Shown here: piece by piece, positions 23,656 through 32,199 of the stretch | Layout of the letters: the number at the start of each line of letters is the position of its first letter | Position numbering within the stretch: the stretch's first letter is position 1 | From: Hyphomicrobiales bacterium | GTDB taxonomy: Bacteria > Pseudomonadota > Alphaproteobacteria > Rhizobiales > Beijerinckiaceae | Length of the DNA: 64,000 nucleotides | Assembly: GCA_027489955.1 (NCBI GenBank) | Contig: JAIXYZ010000013.1 | Coordinates: 558,001 to 622,000 of the forward strand | Reading direction: 5' to 3' | Notes under the pieces: model-generated | What the model was told of the DNA's origin: nothing | The model's input: the letters and a program-made list of their open reading frames with translations, nothing else | Databases searched by the model: none | Position numbers and translations under genes: made by a program

Positions 23656-25091
23656 CAGCGCGCCTCCCCGACGATGTCGCGCACGTCCGTCAGCCGCCCG
23701 GCGACCGCCGCCGCGGCGACCATGGCGGGGGACATGATGTGCGTGCGCGCGCCCGGCCCCTGGCGGCCCTTGAAGTTGCGATTGGTGGTGGAGGCGCAGC
23801 GCTCGCCGGCCGGCACGATGTCCCCGTTCATGCCCACGCACATGGAGCAGCCGGATTCCACCCATTCCAGGCCCGCCTCGCGGAACACCCGGTCCAGGCC
23901 CTCCGCCTCCGCCTGGCGCTTCACGAGGCTCGATCCCGGCGACACCAGCCCCGGCACCGCGGCCCGCCGGCCCCGGAGCACGGAGGCCGCACTGCGCAGA
24001 TCCTCGATCCGGCTGTTGGTGCAGGACCCGATGAACACCCGGTCAACCCTTATGTCGGTCAGCGGCTGGCCCGGCGTGAGGCCCATGTAGGCGATGGCGT
24101 CGCGCATCTGGGCGGCCTTGGCCGCGTCCCGCGCCGAGCCGGGATCGGGCACCGCCGCCGTGACGGGCAGGGCGTCCTCCGGGCTGGTGCCCCAGGTGAC
24201 GACGGGCGCGATGGCGGCGGCGTCGATGGCGATCTCGCGGTCGAAGCTCGCATCCGGATCGGTCGCAAGGCCGCGCCAGGCGGAAACGGCCTCGTCGAAG
24301 GCGCGGCCTTGCGGGGCGAAGGGCCGGCCGCGCAGGTAGGCGAAGGTCGTCTCGTCCGGCGCGATCATGCCGCAGCGGCCGCCGGCCTCGATGGACAGGT
24401 TGCACAGGGTCAGCCGCGCCTCCATCGAGAGCGCGCGGATGGCAGGGCCCGCATATTCGATGGCGTGCCCCTGCGCCCCGTCGGCGCCGATCCGGGCGAT
24501 GATCGACAGGGCGATGTCCTTGGCGCCGACCCAGGGGCCCGTGTCGCCCTCCACGACGATGCGCATGCGCTTGGGCCGGCGCTGCCACAGCGTCTGCGTC
24601 ATCAGCACGTGGGACACCTCGGATGCCCCGATGCCGAAGGCGAAGGCGCCGAACGCGCCGTGGGTGGAGGTGTGGCTGTCGCCGCACACGATCAGCAGGC
24701 CTGGCAGGGTCAGTCCCTGCTCGGGCCCGACCACGTGGACGATCCCCTGCCTGGGATCGTCGAGGCCGAACAGCGTGATGCCGTTGGCGGCGCTGTTGGC
24801 GGCCAGCTGCTCGACCATGCCGCGGATGCCGGGATCGGCGACGCCGCCCGCCCGGCGCGTCGGCACGTAGTGATCGGCGACGCCGAAGGTCAGGTCCGGC
24901 CGGGCCACCCGCGCACCTCTGGCGGCGAGCTTGCCAAACCCGTGATGGGAGCCTTCGTGGACGAAATGCCGGTCGACCCAGAGCAGCGTCTCGCCATCCT
25001 CCCGGGTGAGGATCGCGTGCATGTCCCAGATCTTGTCGAACAGGGTCCGCGCCCCATCCTTTCCGGTATGCGCGCCGTCGGCGACCGTCAT
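23655..25091 (-). CDS. 3-isopropylmalate dehydratase large subunit-like protein (LeuC family)
   Basis: Large subunit of an aconitase-family hydro-lyase, 478 residues, close to normal LeuC length. The iron-sulfur ligands are present in IGSCTNSR and in CSMCVGMN, and VCGDSHTSTHGAFG and NRNFKGRQG are well conserved. It would isomerise or hydrate a 2- or 3-substituted malate. The start at 25091 is used; an upstream ATG at 25145 lies in the operator region. It is divergent from the GntR/UTRA gene and probably regulated by it. Confidence 0.88.
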   Translation of the reverse strand: MTVADGAHTGKDGARTLFDKIWDMHAILTREDGETLLWVDRHFVHEGSHHGFGKLAARGARVARPDLTFGVADHYVPTRRAGGVADPGIRGMVEQLAANSAANGITLFGLDDPRQGIVHVVGPEQGLTLPGLLIVCGDSHTSTHGAFGAFAFGIGASEVSHVLMTQTLWQRRPKRMRIVVEGDTGPWVGAKDIALSIIARIGADGAQGHAIEYAGPAIRALSMEARLTLCNLSIEAGGRCGMIAPDETTFAYLRGRPFAPQGRAFDEAVSAWRGLATDPDASFDREIAIDAAAIAPVVTWGTSPEDALPVTAAVPDPGSARDAAKAAQMRDAIAYMGLTPGQPLTDIRVDRVFIGSCTNSRIEDLRSAASVLRGRRAAVPGLVSPGSSLVKRQAEAEGLDRVFREAGLEWVESGCSMCVGMNGDIVPAGERCASTTNRNFKGRQGPGARTHIMSPAMVAAAAVAGRLTDVRDIVGEAR

Positions 25092-25151
25092 GAAAGCCTC
25101 CGTCTGGATAGGCTGATCGTAGGTCGCACGCCCCGCTTGACGCAAGCCAAT

Positions 25152-25201
25152 TGTCTTATACGGTAGACAGGTAGCTGTTCTTCGAAACAGGCAGATATCT
25201 G
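25152..25201. promoter_or_regulatory. Cluster of dyads between leuC-like and gntR genes
   Basis: Three symmetric elements lie in 50 bases of an AT-richer divergent region: TGTCT (25152-25156) / AGACA (25165-25169), CTGTT (25175-25179) / AACAG (25186-25190), and a perfect palindrome CAGATATCTG (25192-25201). They are likely operators of the adjacent GntR/UTRA regulator. Which one it binds cannot be told. Confidence 0.45.
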
Positions 25202-25209
25202 TCGCTCAC

Positions 25210-26010
25210 GTGAGGCTGGCGGTGGACGGTTCCGTCGAACCCCTGAAGGCGCGCCGGATTTTCCTGCTCCTCAAGGAGCGGATCGGCAGCGGTGATCTTC
25301 CGCCGGGCGCCCGCCTGCCGGGCGAGCCCGCTCTCGCCACCGAGCATGGCGTGTCCCGCGTCACCATCCGCCGCGCCCTCGACATGCTGGCTCAGGACGG
25401 CCTGATCGACCGGCGCGCCGGGGCGGGCACCTTCGTGCGCACCCAGTCGCCGGTGCGACCCCTGGTGGCGGACCTGTCCAACGTCCTGTCCCACATCGTC
25501 GAGATGGGCCGCCGCACCGGCATCCGGCTGCTCTCCTTCGCCTATGCGCAGCCGCCCGCCGCCGTCGCCGACGCGCTCGGCATGAAGCCGGGCGAGCGCA
25601 CCCAGCGCTCGGTCCGCCTGCGTCTGATCGACGGCGCGCCGTTCTCCTACCTCATCACCCACGTGCCGGAGCGGATCGGCCTGACCTATTCGGAGCAGGA
25701 CCTCGCCACCGTGCCGCTCCTGGCGCTGCTGGAGCGCTCCGGGGTCACGGTCGAGCGGGCGACCCAGGCCATCGGCGCCACGCTCGCCGGGCCGGAGGTC
25801 GCCGAGGCACTGGGGCTGGAGATCGGCTCTCCGCTCCTGTCGCTGACCCGTGTCGTCTATGCACCGTCCGGCGACGGCGTGGAGCATCTCCACGCCCTTT
25901 ATCGGCCGGACCGCTATTCGTTCGAGATGGAGCTGACCCGTGCGGGCGAGGGCGAGGAGCGGCGCTGGTCGCCCGTGCCCGTGTCCGGCGGCAGGCGCAA
26001 CGCCGGCTGA
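25210..26010 (+). CDS. GntR-family regulator, HutC/UTRA type
   Basis: Regulator of 266 residues. The winged helix (about 12-78) includes GDLPPGARLPGEPALATEHGVSRVTIRRAL in order, and a UTRA ligand domain follows from about 95 (GMKPGERTQRSVRLRL; YLITHVPE). UTRA domains bind small effectors such as urocanate, sugars or fatty acids. The GTG start at 25210 is directly after the operator cluster; a GTG at 25222 is also possible. It lies between the LeuCD-like pair and the importer/catabolic operon, so it may control both. Confidence 0.9.
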   Translation: MRLAVDGSVEPLKARRIFLLLKERIGSGDLPPGARLPGEPALATEHGVSRVTIRRALDMLAQDGLIDRRAGAGTFVRTQSPVRPLVADLSNVLSHIVEMGRRTGIRLLSFAYAQPPAAVADALGMKPGERTQRSVRLRLIDGAPFSYLITHVPERIGLTYSEQDLATVPLLALLERSGVTVERATQAIGATLAGPEVAEALGLEIGSPLLSLTRVVYAPSGDGVEHLHALYRPDRYSFEMELTRAGEGEERRWSPVPVSGGRRNAG

Positions 26011-26123
26011 GGCGGCCGGCATCGTTCAAGCGTCCGCGGTAGCCCCGGAGCCCGGACGTCCAATCAATCCGAGGGGAACTTGAGGCGTTATGGGCCTTGC
26101 GGCCCGGGAACAGGAGGACTGTC

Positions 26124-27347
26124 ATGACCATCGATCTTCTCCGCCCCACGCGGCGGCAACTGATCAAGACCGCCGCCCTGGGCGGCGTGGCGACGATCGC
26201 CATGCCGGCCTACCTGCGGGCGCAGACGCCGGCCATCAAGGTCGGCATCATCCAGCCGGTGACCGGCGCGCTGGCCCAGGACGGCGAGTTCGGCCGCCTC
26301 GGCGCCGAGATCGCGCTGAACGAGATCAACGCCGCCGGCGGCATCAAGTCCATGGGCGGGGCGAAGCTCGAAATGGTGTTCGGCGACGCGCGCTCGAACC
26401 CGGAAGCGGGCACGCAGGAGGTCGAGAAGCTCCAGGCCGAGGGCGTGTGCGCCATCGTCGGCGGCTTCGCGAGCCCGATCTGCCTGGCGACCACCCAGGC
26501 CGCCGCCCGCTACAACCTGCCCTACATCGTCGACGTCGGCGTGTCGGACCAGATCGTCTCGCGCGGCCTGACCAACACGTTCCGCTTCGCTCCCGGCTTC
26601 GGCATGGTCACCGGCGTCGCGCTGGACAACCTCGTCAAGCTGAACGACGCGGCCGGAAAGCCGGCAAAGACCGTGGTCCTCGTCCACGAGGACGGTCTGT
26701 TCGGTTCCGGCCTCGCCAAGCTGATGCAGACCGAGCTGCCCAAGCGCGGCTTCGAGATCCTGGAGACGATCGCGCATCCGACCCCGGCGCGCGACATGTC
26801 CAACGTGGCCCTGCGCATCCGCTCGCTGAACCCGGACCTCGTCATTCCGTCCAGCTATTACGGCGAGTTCGTGCTCCTGGCGCGCACCATGCAGCAGCAG
26901 CGCATCCGGCCCAAGGGCATCTACGCGGTGCTCAACGGCGCGGCCTCGAACTACCGCTTCGTGAAGGAATTCCCGGAAGCGGCCGCCAACGTGATGGACT
27001 GCAACCACTGGTACGATCCGCGCAACACGAAGGCGCAGGAGCTGAAGAAGCAGGTCGAGGCGCAGGGCAAGGTCTTCGCCTACAACGTCCCGCTCAACTA
27101 TTCCTGCGTGAAGCTCCTTGCCGACGCCATCGAGCGCGCCGGTTCGGCGGACCGCGCCAAGGTCACCGAGGCGCTGGCCTCGTCGACCTTCAAGGATCAC
27201 ATCATGCCCTACGGCGCGACGAAGTTCGTCAACGGCCAGAACACCGGTGCCGCTCCCGTCAACACGCAGGTGCAGAACGGGGACATCAAGGTGATCTTCC
27301 CGGACGCCTTCGCCGACGCCAAGCCGGTCTTCCCGGTCCAGGGCTAA
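26124..27347 (+). CDS. Branched-chain amino acid-type ABC transporter substrate-binding protein (LivK family)
   Basis: Periplasmic receptor of 407 residues. The N-terminus has a twin-arginine stretch (RPTRRQLIKTAALGG) and a signal cleavage site around AYLRAQ, so Tat export is possible. The Peripla_BP_6 fold is recognised from KVGIIQPVTGALAQDGEFGR and NEINAAGGI. The ATG at 26124 has AGGAGG 6 bases upstream. It is first in the livKHMGF set. Such receptors also take aromatic acids, amides and urea, so the name does not define the ligand. Confidence 0.93.
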   Translation: MTIDLLRPTRRQLIKTAALGGVATIAMPAYLRAQTPAIKVGIIQPVTGALAQDGEFGRLGAEIALNEINAAGGIKSMGGAKLEMVFGDARSNPEAGTQEVEKLQAEGVCAIVGGFASPICLATTQAAARYNLPYIVDVGVSDQIVSRGLTNTFRFAPGFGMVTGVALDNLVKLNDAAGKPAKTVVLVHEDGLFGSGLAKLMQTELPKRGFEILETIAHPTPARDMSNVALRIRSLNPDLVIPSSYYGEFVLLARTMQQQRIRPKGIYAVLNGAASNYRFVKEFPEAAANVMDCNHWYDPRNTKAQELKKQVEAQGKVFAYNVPLNYSCVKLLADAIERAGSADRAKVTEALASSTFKDHIMPYGATKFVNGQNTGAAPVNTQVQNGDIKVIFPDAFADAKPVFPVQG

Positions 27348-27359
27348 GCGCTCGAGGTT

Positions 27360-27430
27360 CGCCATCCCCGGCGGCGCGCCGCCGGGTCTGTCCCCCGCAG
27401 GCAGGGCCGCGTGCCCGGCCGGGGATGGCG
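27360..27430 (+). promoter_or_regulatory. Nested palindromes between binding protein and permease genes
   Basis: A perfect 20-base palindrome (27367-27386, CCCGGCGGCG and its complement) lies inside the left arm of a larger 13-bp inverted repeat (27360-27372 with 27418-27430, CGCCATCCCCGGC). The two structures are mutually exclusive. No T-run follows. Position right after the receptor gene suggests transcript stabilisation or partial termination that lowers permease expression. Confidence 0.6.
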
Positions 27431-27452
27431 TCCCCCTTTCGACAAGGCAGCC

Positions 27453-28328
27453 ATGCTCTACTCCCCCGCCATCGTCGCCGAGGCGATCGTCAACGGCCTG
27501 ATGACCGGTGCCGTCTACGCGCTGGTGGCTCTGGGCCTGACGCTGGTCTACGGCGTGCTGCACATCATCAATTTCGCGCACGGCGCCCTCCTGACCGCGG
27601 CGATGTTCGCCGTCTGGGTGCTGCATTCGGCCTTCGGGCTCGATCCCTATCTCGCCATCCTGCCGCTGGCGCCGCTGTTCTTCGCCCTGGGTTATGCGAT
27701 CCAGCGCTTCGTGATCGGCCCGGCCAGCCACGGCGATGACGGCAACATCCTGCTGGTGACGCTCGGCCTCTCGATCCTCATCGAGAACGCGCTGCTCGCC
27801 GGCTTCCGCTCCGACACGCGCACCATCGCCACCGATTACGGCTTCCAGGTCGTCGAGGTCGGGCCGCTTCTGCTGTCCATGCCCCGGCTGATCGGGTTCG
27901 CCGCCGCGGTCGCCGTCACGATCCTGCTCTGGATGACGCTCTCGCGCACTGATACCGGCCGCGCCATCCGCGCCGTCGCCAAGGAGAAGCTGGGCGCGAG
28001 CCTCGTCGGCATCAATGTCGGCCACGTCTACGCGGTCACCTTCGGCCTGGGCTGCGCGTGCCTGGCCGTCGCGGCCTGCCTCCTGATGCCGACCTTCTAC
28101 GTCAATCCGCGCGTGGGGAACGCGTTCGTCCTCGTCGCCTTCACCATCGTGGTTCTGGGCGGCATGGGCTCCATCCCCGGCGCGCTCATCGGAGGGCTGT
28201 TCATCGGGGTCGTCGAAAGCCTCTGCGGCCTCTACCTCGGCGACTCGCTCGGCCAGATCGGCATCTTCCTGATCTTCATCCTGGTCCTGCTCGTGCGGCC
28301 GACGGGCCTGTTCGGAGCCAAGGCATGA
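27453..28328 (+). CDS. Branched-chain amino acid-type ABC transporter permease (LivH family)
   Basis: Permease of 291 residues with about eight helices. It has the LivH start signature NGLMTGAVYALVALGLTLVYGVLHIINFAHG and the EAA-like region IRAVAKEKLGASLVGINV. The ATG at 27453 agrees with the family's N-terminus; an earlier ATG-equivalent at 27411 would add an unusual tail within the hairpin region. Its stop overlaps livM by ATGA. Confidence 0.94.
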   Translation: MLYSPAIVAEAIVNGLMTGAVYALVALGLTLVYGVLHIINFAHGALLTAAMFAVWVLHSAFGLDPYLAILPLAPLFFALGYAIQRFVIGPASHGDDGNILLVTLGLSILIENALLAGFRSDTRTIATDYGFQVVEVGPLLLSMPRLIGFAAAVAVTILLWMTLSRTDTGRAIRAVAKEKLGASLVGINVGHVYAVTFGLGCACLAVAACLLMPTFYVNPRVGNAFVLVAFTIVVLGGMGSIPGALIGGLFIGVVESLCGLYLGDSLGQIGIFLIFILVLLVRPTGLFGAKA

Positions 28329-29293
28329 CCGGCCGCGCGCTCCTGCCCATCCTTCTCGCGGCGATCCTGATCGGCGCGATCCCGCTCTTCGTCACCGCCA
28401 ACACGGTGCTGAACTTCCTCGTCTTCACGCTCATCATCGCGCTCGCGGCGCAGGGCTGGAACATCCTGGGCGGCTATGGCGGCCAGTTCTCCTTCGGCCA
28501 CGCGGCCTTCTTCGGCACCGGCGCCTATGCGGCCGCCATCCTGCAGACGCGCTTTGGCATCAACGCCTGGGCCGCCTTCTGCCTCGGCATCGCCGCCGGC
28601 GCGGCCATCGGCTGGATCATCGGCTATCTCAGCTTCCGATCTGGCCTGCGCGGCTCGTATTTCGCGCTCGTCACGCTCGCTTTCGCGGAGGTCTTCCGCA
28701 TCCTGGCCAATGCCTCGGCGGTCACGGGCGGCGCGGCCGGCCTCCTCGTGAAGCTGGACGTGCGGCCGGAGAATTTCCAGTTCTCGTCCCGCGCCGTCTT
28801 CGTCTGGATCGCACTGGCCCTCGTCGTCGCGGTGCTGGTGCTCACGGCCTGGATCGAGCGGTCCCGCTTCGGGGCCCAGCTGGTCGCCGTGCGGGAGAAC
28901 GAGGGCGCCGCCCGGGCGCTCGGCGTCGACGCGCTGCGGGTCAAGCTGCTGGCGATCGCCCTGTCCGGCGGGGTCACCGCCGCCGCCGGCGCGCTCTACG
29001 TCCAGTACTTCCTCTATATCGACGCCACCATCGCCTACGGAACCTGGATCTCGGTGGAGGCGCTGCTGGCGCCGATCATCGGCGGGGCCGGCACCGTGCT
29101 CGGCCCGCTCGTCGGCGCGGTCACCCTCCACGGGCTTGGCGAGATCACCAAGACGCTCGCAGGACGCGTGCCGGGCATCGACCTCGTCGCCTTCGGCGCG
29201 CTCCTCATCGTGGCGGTCGCCTTCGCGCCGGACGGCATCATCGGCCTTGCGCGCCGGCTGCGGGCGCGCATCGGCAGGGGAGGCGGCGCATGA
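28325..29293 (+). CDS. Branched-chain amino acid-type ABC transporter permease (LivM family)
   Basis: Second permease, 322 residues, about ten helices. The LivM landmarks GWNILGGYGGQFSFGHAAFFGTGAY and VRENEGAARALGVDALRVKLLAIALSG are present in separate parts of the chain (about 40-65 and 190-218). It pairs with LivH to form the channel. The ATG at 28325 overlaps the livH stop and its own stop overlaps livG by ATGA. Confidence 0.95.
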   Translation: MTGRALLPILLAAILIGAIPLFVTANTVLNFLVFTLIIALAAQGWNILGGYGGQFSFGHAAFFGTGAYAAAILQTRFGINAWAAFCLGIAAGAAIGWIIGYLSFRSGLRGSYFALVTLAFAEVFRILANASAVTGGAAGLLVKLDVRPENFQFSSRAVFVWIALALVVAVLVLTAWIERSRFGAQLVAVRENEGAARALGVDALRVKLLAIALSGGVTAAAGALYVQYFLYIDATIAYGTWISVEALLAPIIGGAGTVLGPLVGAVTLHGLGEITKTLAGRVPGIDLVAFGALLIVAVAFAPDGIIGLARRLRARIGRGGGA

Positions 29294-30048
29294 GCCTGCT
29301 GTCGGTCTCCCACGTCACCAAGCGCTTCGGCGGCCTCGTCGCGATCAACGACGCCTCGCTCGTCGTCGAGGCCGGGTCGATCACCGGGCTCATCGGCCCC
29401 AACGGCGCGGGCAAGACGACGCTGTTCGCTGTGGTCTCGGGCTTCGAGGCGCCGACCGAGGGCACGATCCGGTTCGAGGAGCGGGACATCACCGCCGTGC
29501 CCACCCATGTGCGGGCCAGGGACGGCATCGCGCGCACGTTCCAGATCGTCCAGCCCTTCGCCGGCCTGAGCGTTGCGGACAACATCGCGGTCGGCGCGCA
29601 TCTGCGCCATGCCGGCCGGGCGGATGCCCTGGCGGTCGCCCACGACGTGGCCCGGCGCGTCGGGCTGGACCGGGACCTCCACAAGCCGGCCGCGAGCCTC
29701 ACGGTGGCCGGGCGCAAGCGCCTCGAACTCGCGCGCGCCCTCGCCACCGGCCCCAAGCTGCTCCTGCTCGACGAGGTGCTCGCCGGCCTCAATCCCTCGG
29801 AGATCCGCGACATCGTCCCGGTCATCCGCGCCATCCGGGACGACGGCGTCACCATCCTGATGATCGAGCACGTGATGCAGGCGGTGATGAACCTGTGCGA
29901 GCGGGTCTACGTCCTGGCGCAAGGGCGCATCATCGCCGAGGGCGAGCCCCGGCAGGTCTGCGAGGATCAGGCGGTGATCGAGGCCTATCTGGGCAAGGGC
30001 GCGGCCGCCCGCCTGTCCTCGCGGGCCGCGGGAGGCGCCCATGTCTGA
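29290..30048 (+). CDS. Branched-chain amino acid-type ABC transporter ATP-binding protein (LivG family)
   Basis: ATPase of 252 residues. Walker A is GPNGAGKT (about 37-44), the signature region reads LTVAGRKRLELARAL instead of a strict LSGGQ, which is common in LivG, and Walker B is LLLLDEVLAGLNP. The Q-loop is in IARTFQIVQPFAGLSV. ATPase pairs with LivF. Its 3' end overlaps livF by 8 bases. Confidence 0.95.
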   Translation: MSLLSVSHVTKRFGGLVAINDASLVVEAGSITGLIGPNGAGKTTLFAVVSGFEAPTEGTIRFEERDITAVPTHVRARDGIARTFQIVQPFAGLSVADNIAVGAHLRHAGRADALAVAHDVARRVGLDRDLHKPAASLTVAGRKRLELARALATGPKLLLLDEVLAGLNPSEIRDIVPVIRAIRDDGVTILMIEHVMQAVMNLCERVYVLAQGRIIAEGEPRQVCEDQAVIEAYLGKGAAARLSSRAAGGAHV

Positions 30049-30763
30049 GGCCGCCGCCCCCATCCTCGACGTCGCCGGGCTCCGCGCCGGCTATGGCGGA
30101 ACGGAAATCCTGCGCGGCATCGCGCTTTCGGTCATGCCGGGCGAGATCGTAGCGGTCCTGGGCTCCAACGGCGTGGGCAAGACCACGCTGAACAAGGTCC
30201 TCTCCGGCGTGCTGCCGGCGCGCGAGGGCACGATCGCCTTCAACGGCCGTCCCATCGTGGGGGCGAGCCCGGCGGACATCGTCGCGGCCGGGCTGATCCA
30301 CGTGCCGGAAGGACGGCGCATCTTCCCGAACCTGTCCGTCGAGGAGAACCTGATCCTCGGCAGCTACCGGCGCGGCCGGGAGCGGCGGTCCGCCAACCTC
30401 GAGCGCGTCTACGCCACGTTCCCGCGGCTGAAGGAGCGCGTCTCGCAATTCGCCGGAACGCTCTCGGGCGGCGAGCAGCAGATGCTCGCCATCGGCCGGG
30501 GCATGATGGCCGAGCCGCGCCTCCTGATCCTGGACGAGCCCTCGCTCGGCCTGTCGCCGCTGCTGGTGGAGGAGATGTTCGCCCTCATCCGCACGCTGAA
30601 CGCCGAGGGCCTGCCGATCCTGCTCGTGGAGCAGAACGTCGTGCAGTCCCTCGATATCGCCCACCGCGCCTTCATCCTCGAGAACGGCATCTTCGCCTTG
30701 TCCGGCCCGGCCGCGACGGTCGCCGCCGATCCCGAGCTGAAGCGCGCCTATCTCGGCATGTGA
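30041..30763 (+). CDS. Branched-chain amino acid-type ABC transporter ATP-binding protein (LivF family)
   Basis: ATPase of 240 residues. Walker A reads GSNGVGKT, the signature is LSGGEQQMLAIGRGMM, and Walker B LLILDEPSLGLSP is canonical for LivF; VPEGRRIFPNLSVEENL is another LivF hallmark. It completes the importer and is followed 11 bases later by the MmgE/PrpD gene, so import and catabolism are probably transcribed together. Confidence 0.95.
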   Translation: MSEAAAPILDVAGLRAGYGGTEILRGIALSVMPGEIVAVLGSNGVGKTTLNKVLSGVLPAREGTIAFNGRPIVGASPADIVAAGLIHVPEGRRIFPNLSVEENLILGSYRRGRERRSANLERVYATFPRLKERVSQFAGTLSGGEQQMLAIGRGMMAEPRLLILDEPSLGLSPLLVEEMFALIRTLNAEGLPILLVEQNVVQSLDIAHRAFILENGIFALSGPAATVAADPELKRAYLGM

Positions 30764-30774
30764 GGAGGACCACG

Positions 30775-32199
30775 ATGACCATCGTCACACCGGGGGTCGT
30801 TCCGGCTTCCGTCCTCCTGAAGACGGGCCGACCCGACTGGCTTTCGCGATGGGGTGCGTTCGCCGCCGGGTTCCGCTTCGGCGACCTGCCGGCGGAAGCC
30901 GCCGACCGCACGGTTCTGGTCCTGCTCGACTGCATCGGCGCCATGGCCGCCGGCATGCAGGAGGCGGAGACCCGCGCGCTCGCCCGGCGGCTTGCCTCCG
31001 GCAGCGAAGGCGCGGACCCCGCCATCGGCGCCGGCCTCGCCCTGCCGGGGCCGCACGCCGCCTTTGTCAACGGCACGGCCGGGACGATGCTGGAACTCGA
31101 CGAGGGCAACCAGTACGCGCGCGGCCATCCGGGCATCCATGTCGTGCCCGCCGCCCTTGTCGCGGCTCGCCAGAGACGCTCCGGCGGCGCGGACCTGCTG
31201 GCCGCCATCGCGCTGGGTTACGAGATCGGCTCGCGGATCGGCATCGCCTCCAAGCTGCGGGTCACCATGCATCCCCACGGAACCTGGGGTTCGGTCGGCG
31301 CGGCCCTGTCGGTCGCGGTCCTGCACGGCGCGGACGAAGGCGACATCGTGGAGACGATCAACATCGCGTCCTCGTTCGGCCTGTCCACCAGCCGCCGCAC
31401 GATGCTGGAGGGCGCGACGGTCCGGAATTCCTATGCCGGCCTGTCCAACCAGCTCGGCATGATGGCGTGGGACCTTGCCGCCTGCGGGTTCACCGGCGAG
31501 GCGGATGGCATCGCCACCGTCTACGACACGGTCATCGCGGACCATTTCCAGCCCGCGCAGATGGATGAGGCGCTGGGCGAGCGCTGGGAGATCGCCCGCA
31601 ACTACTTCAAGCGCCACGCCGCGTGCCGCTACACCCACGGCGCGCTGGACGCGCTTGCCGACATCGTGCGCCAGGCGGGAGGCCGCATCGCCCCCGCCGA
31701 GGTCGAGCGCATCGAGGTGGACACCTATGTCTGGGCCGCGCAGCTGGACGGGCAGGAACCGCACAACATGCTGGCGGCGAAGTTCTCGCTGCCCTTCGCG
31801 CTGGCGACCACCCTCGTCCACGGGGCGGCCAGCGTCGACGCCTTCCGGGAGGAGGCGCGGGCAAACGAGGATGCCCGCGCGCTCGCCCGCCGCGTCGCCG
31901 TTCGCGAGGACCCCGAGCTCACGGCCCGGCTGCCGGGCCTGCGCCCGGCGCGCGTGCGCGTGACGCTGAAGGACGGGCGCACGCTGAAGGCCGAGGTGCT
32001 GACCAATCGCGGCGACACCGAGGACCCGTACTCGGCGGACGAAGTCCGGGAGAAGTTCCGGGAACTGGCCGGCCCGGTCTGGGGCGATGCCCATGCGGCG
32101 CGGATCGCGCGCCTGGTGTCGGACCTGCCCGGCGCCGCTTCCGTCGACGACCTGATCGCGGCGCTCTGCGCGCCGCCGCTCGAAAGGAAAACCTCATGA
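30775..32199 (+). CDS. MmgE/PrpD family protein
   Basis: Protein of 474 residues of the 2-methylcitrate dehydratase / cis-aconitate decarboxylase / iminodisuccinate epimerase superfamily. The N-terminal helical domain carries LLDCIGAMAAG, and LELDEGNQYARGHPGIHVVPAALVAA and the HPHGTWGSVGAALSVA segment match the family active-site region. The ATG at 30775 follows GAGGAGG; a GTG at 30760 overlaps livF. Members dehydrate, decarboxylate or epimerise small di- and tricarboxylates. Adjacent to a PEP-mutase-family lyase, a dehydratase step is the simplest guess. Confidence 0.9.
   Translation: MTIVTPGVVPASVLLKTGRPDWLSRWGAFAAGFRFGDLPAEAADRTVLVLLDCIGAMAAGMQEAETRALARRLASGSEGADPAIGAGLALPGPHAAFVNGTAGTMLELDEGNQYARGHPGIHVVPAALVAARQRRSGGADLLAAIALGYEIGSRIGIASKLRVTMHPHGTWGSVGAALSVAVLHGADEGDIVETINIASSFGLSTSRRTMLEGATVRNSYAGLSNQLGMMAWDLAACGFTGEADGIATVYDTVIADHFQPAQMDEALGERWEIARNYFKRHAACRYTHGALDALADIVRQAGGRIAPAEVERIEVDTYVWAAQLDGQEPHNMLAAKFSLPFALATTLVHGAASVDAFREEARANEDARALARRVAVREDPELTARLPGLRPARVRVTLKDGRTLKAEVLTNRGDTEDPYSADEVREKFRELAGPVWGDAHAARIARLVSDLPGAASVDDLIAALCAPPLERKTS

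Noticed and set aside
26088-28025. Minus-strand open frame of 645 codons
   Set aside because: It is antisense to the livK and livH genes, which have full family signatures; composition is typical of shadow frames.
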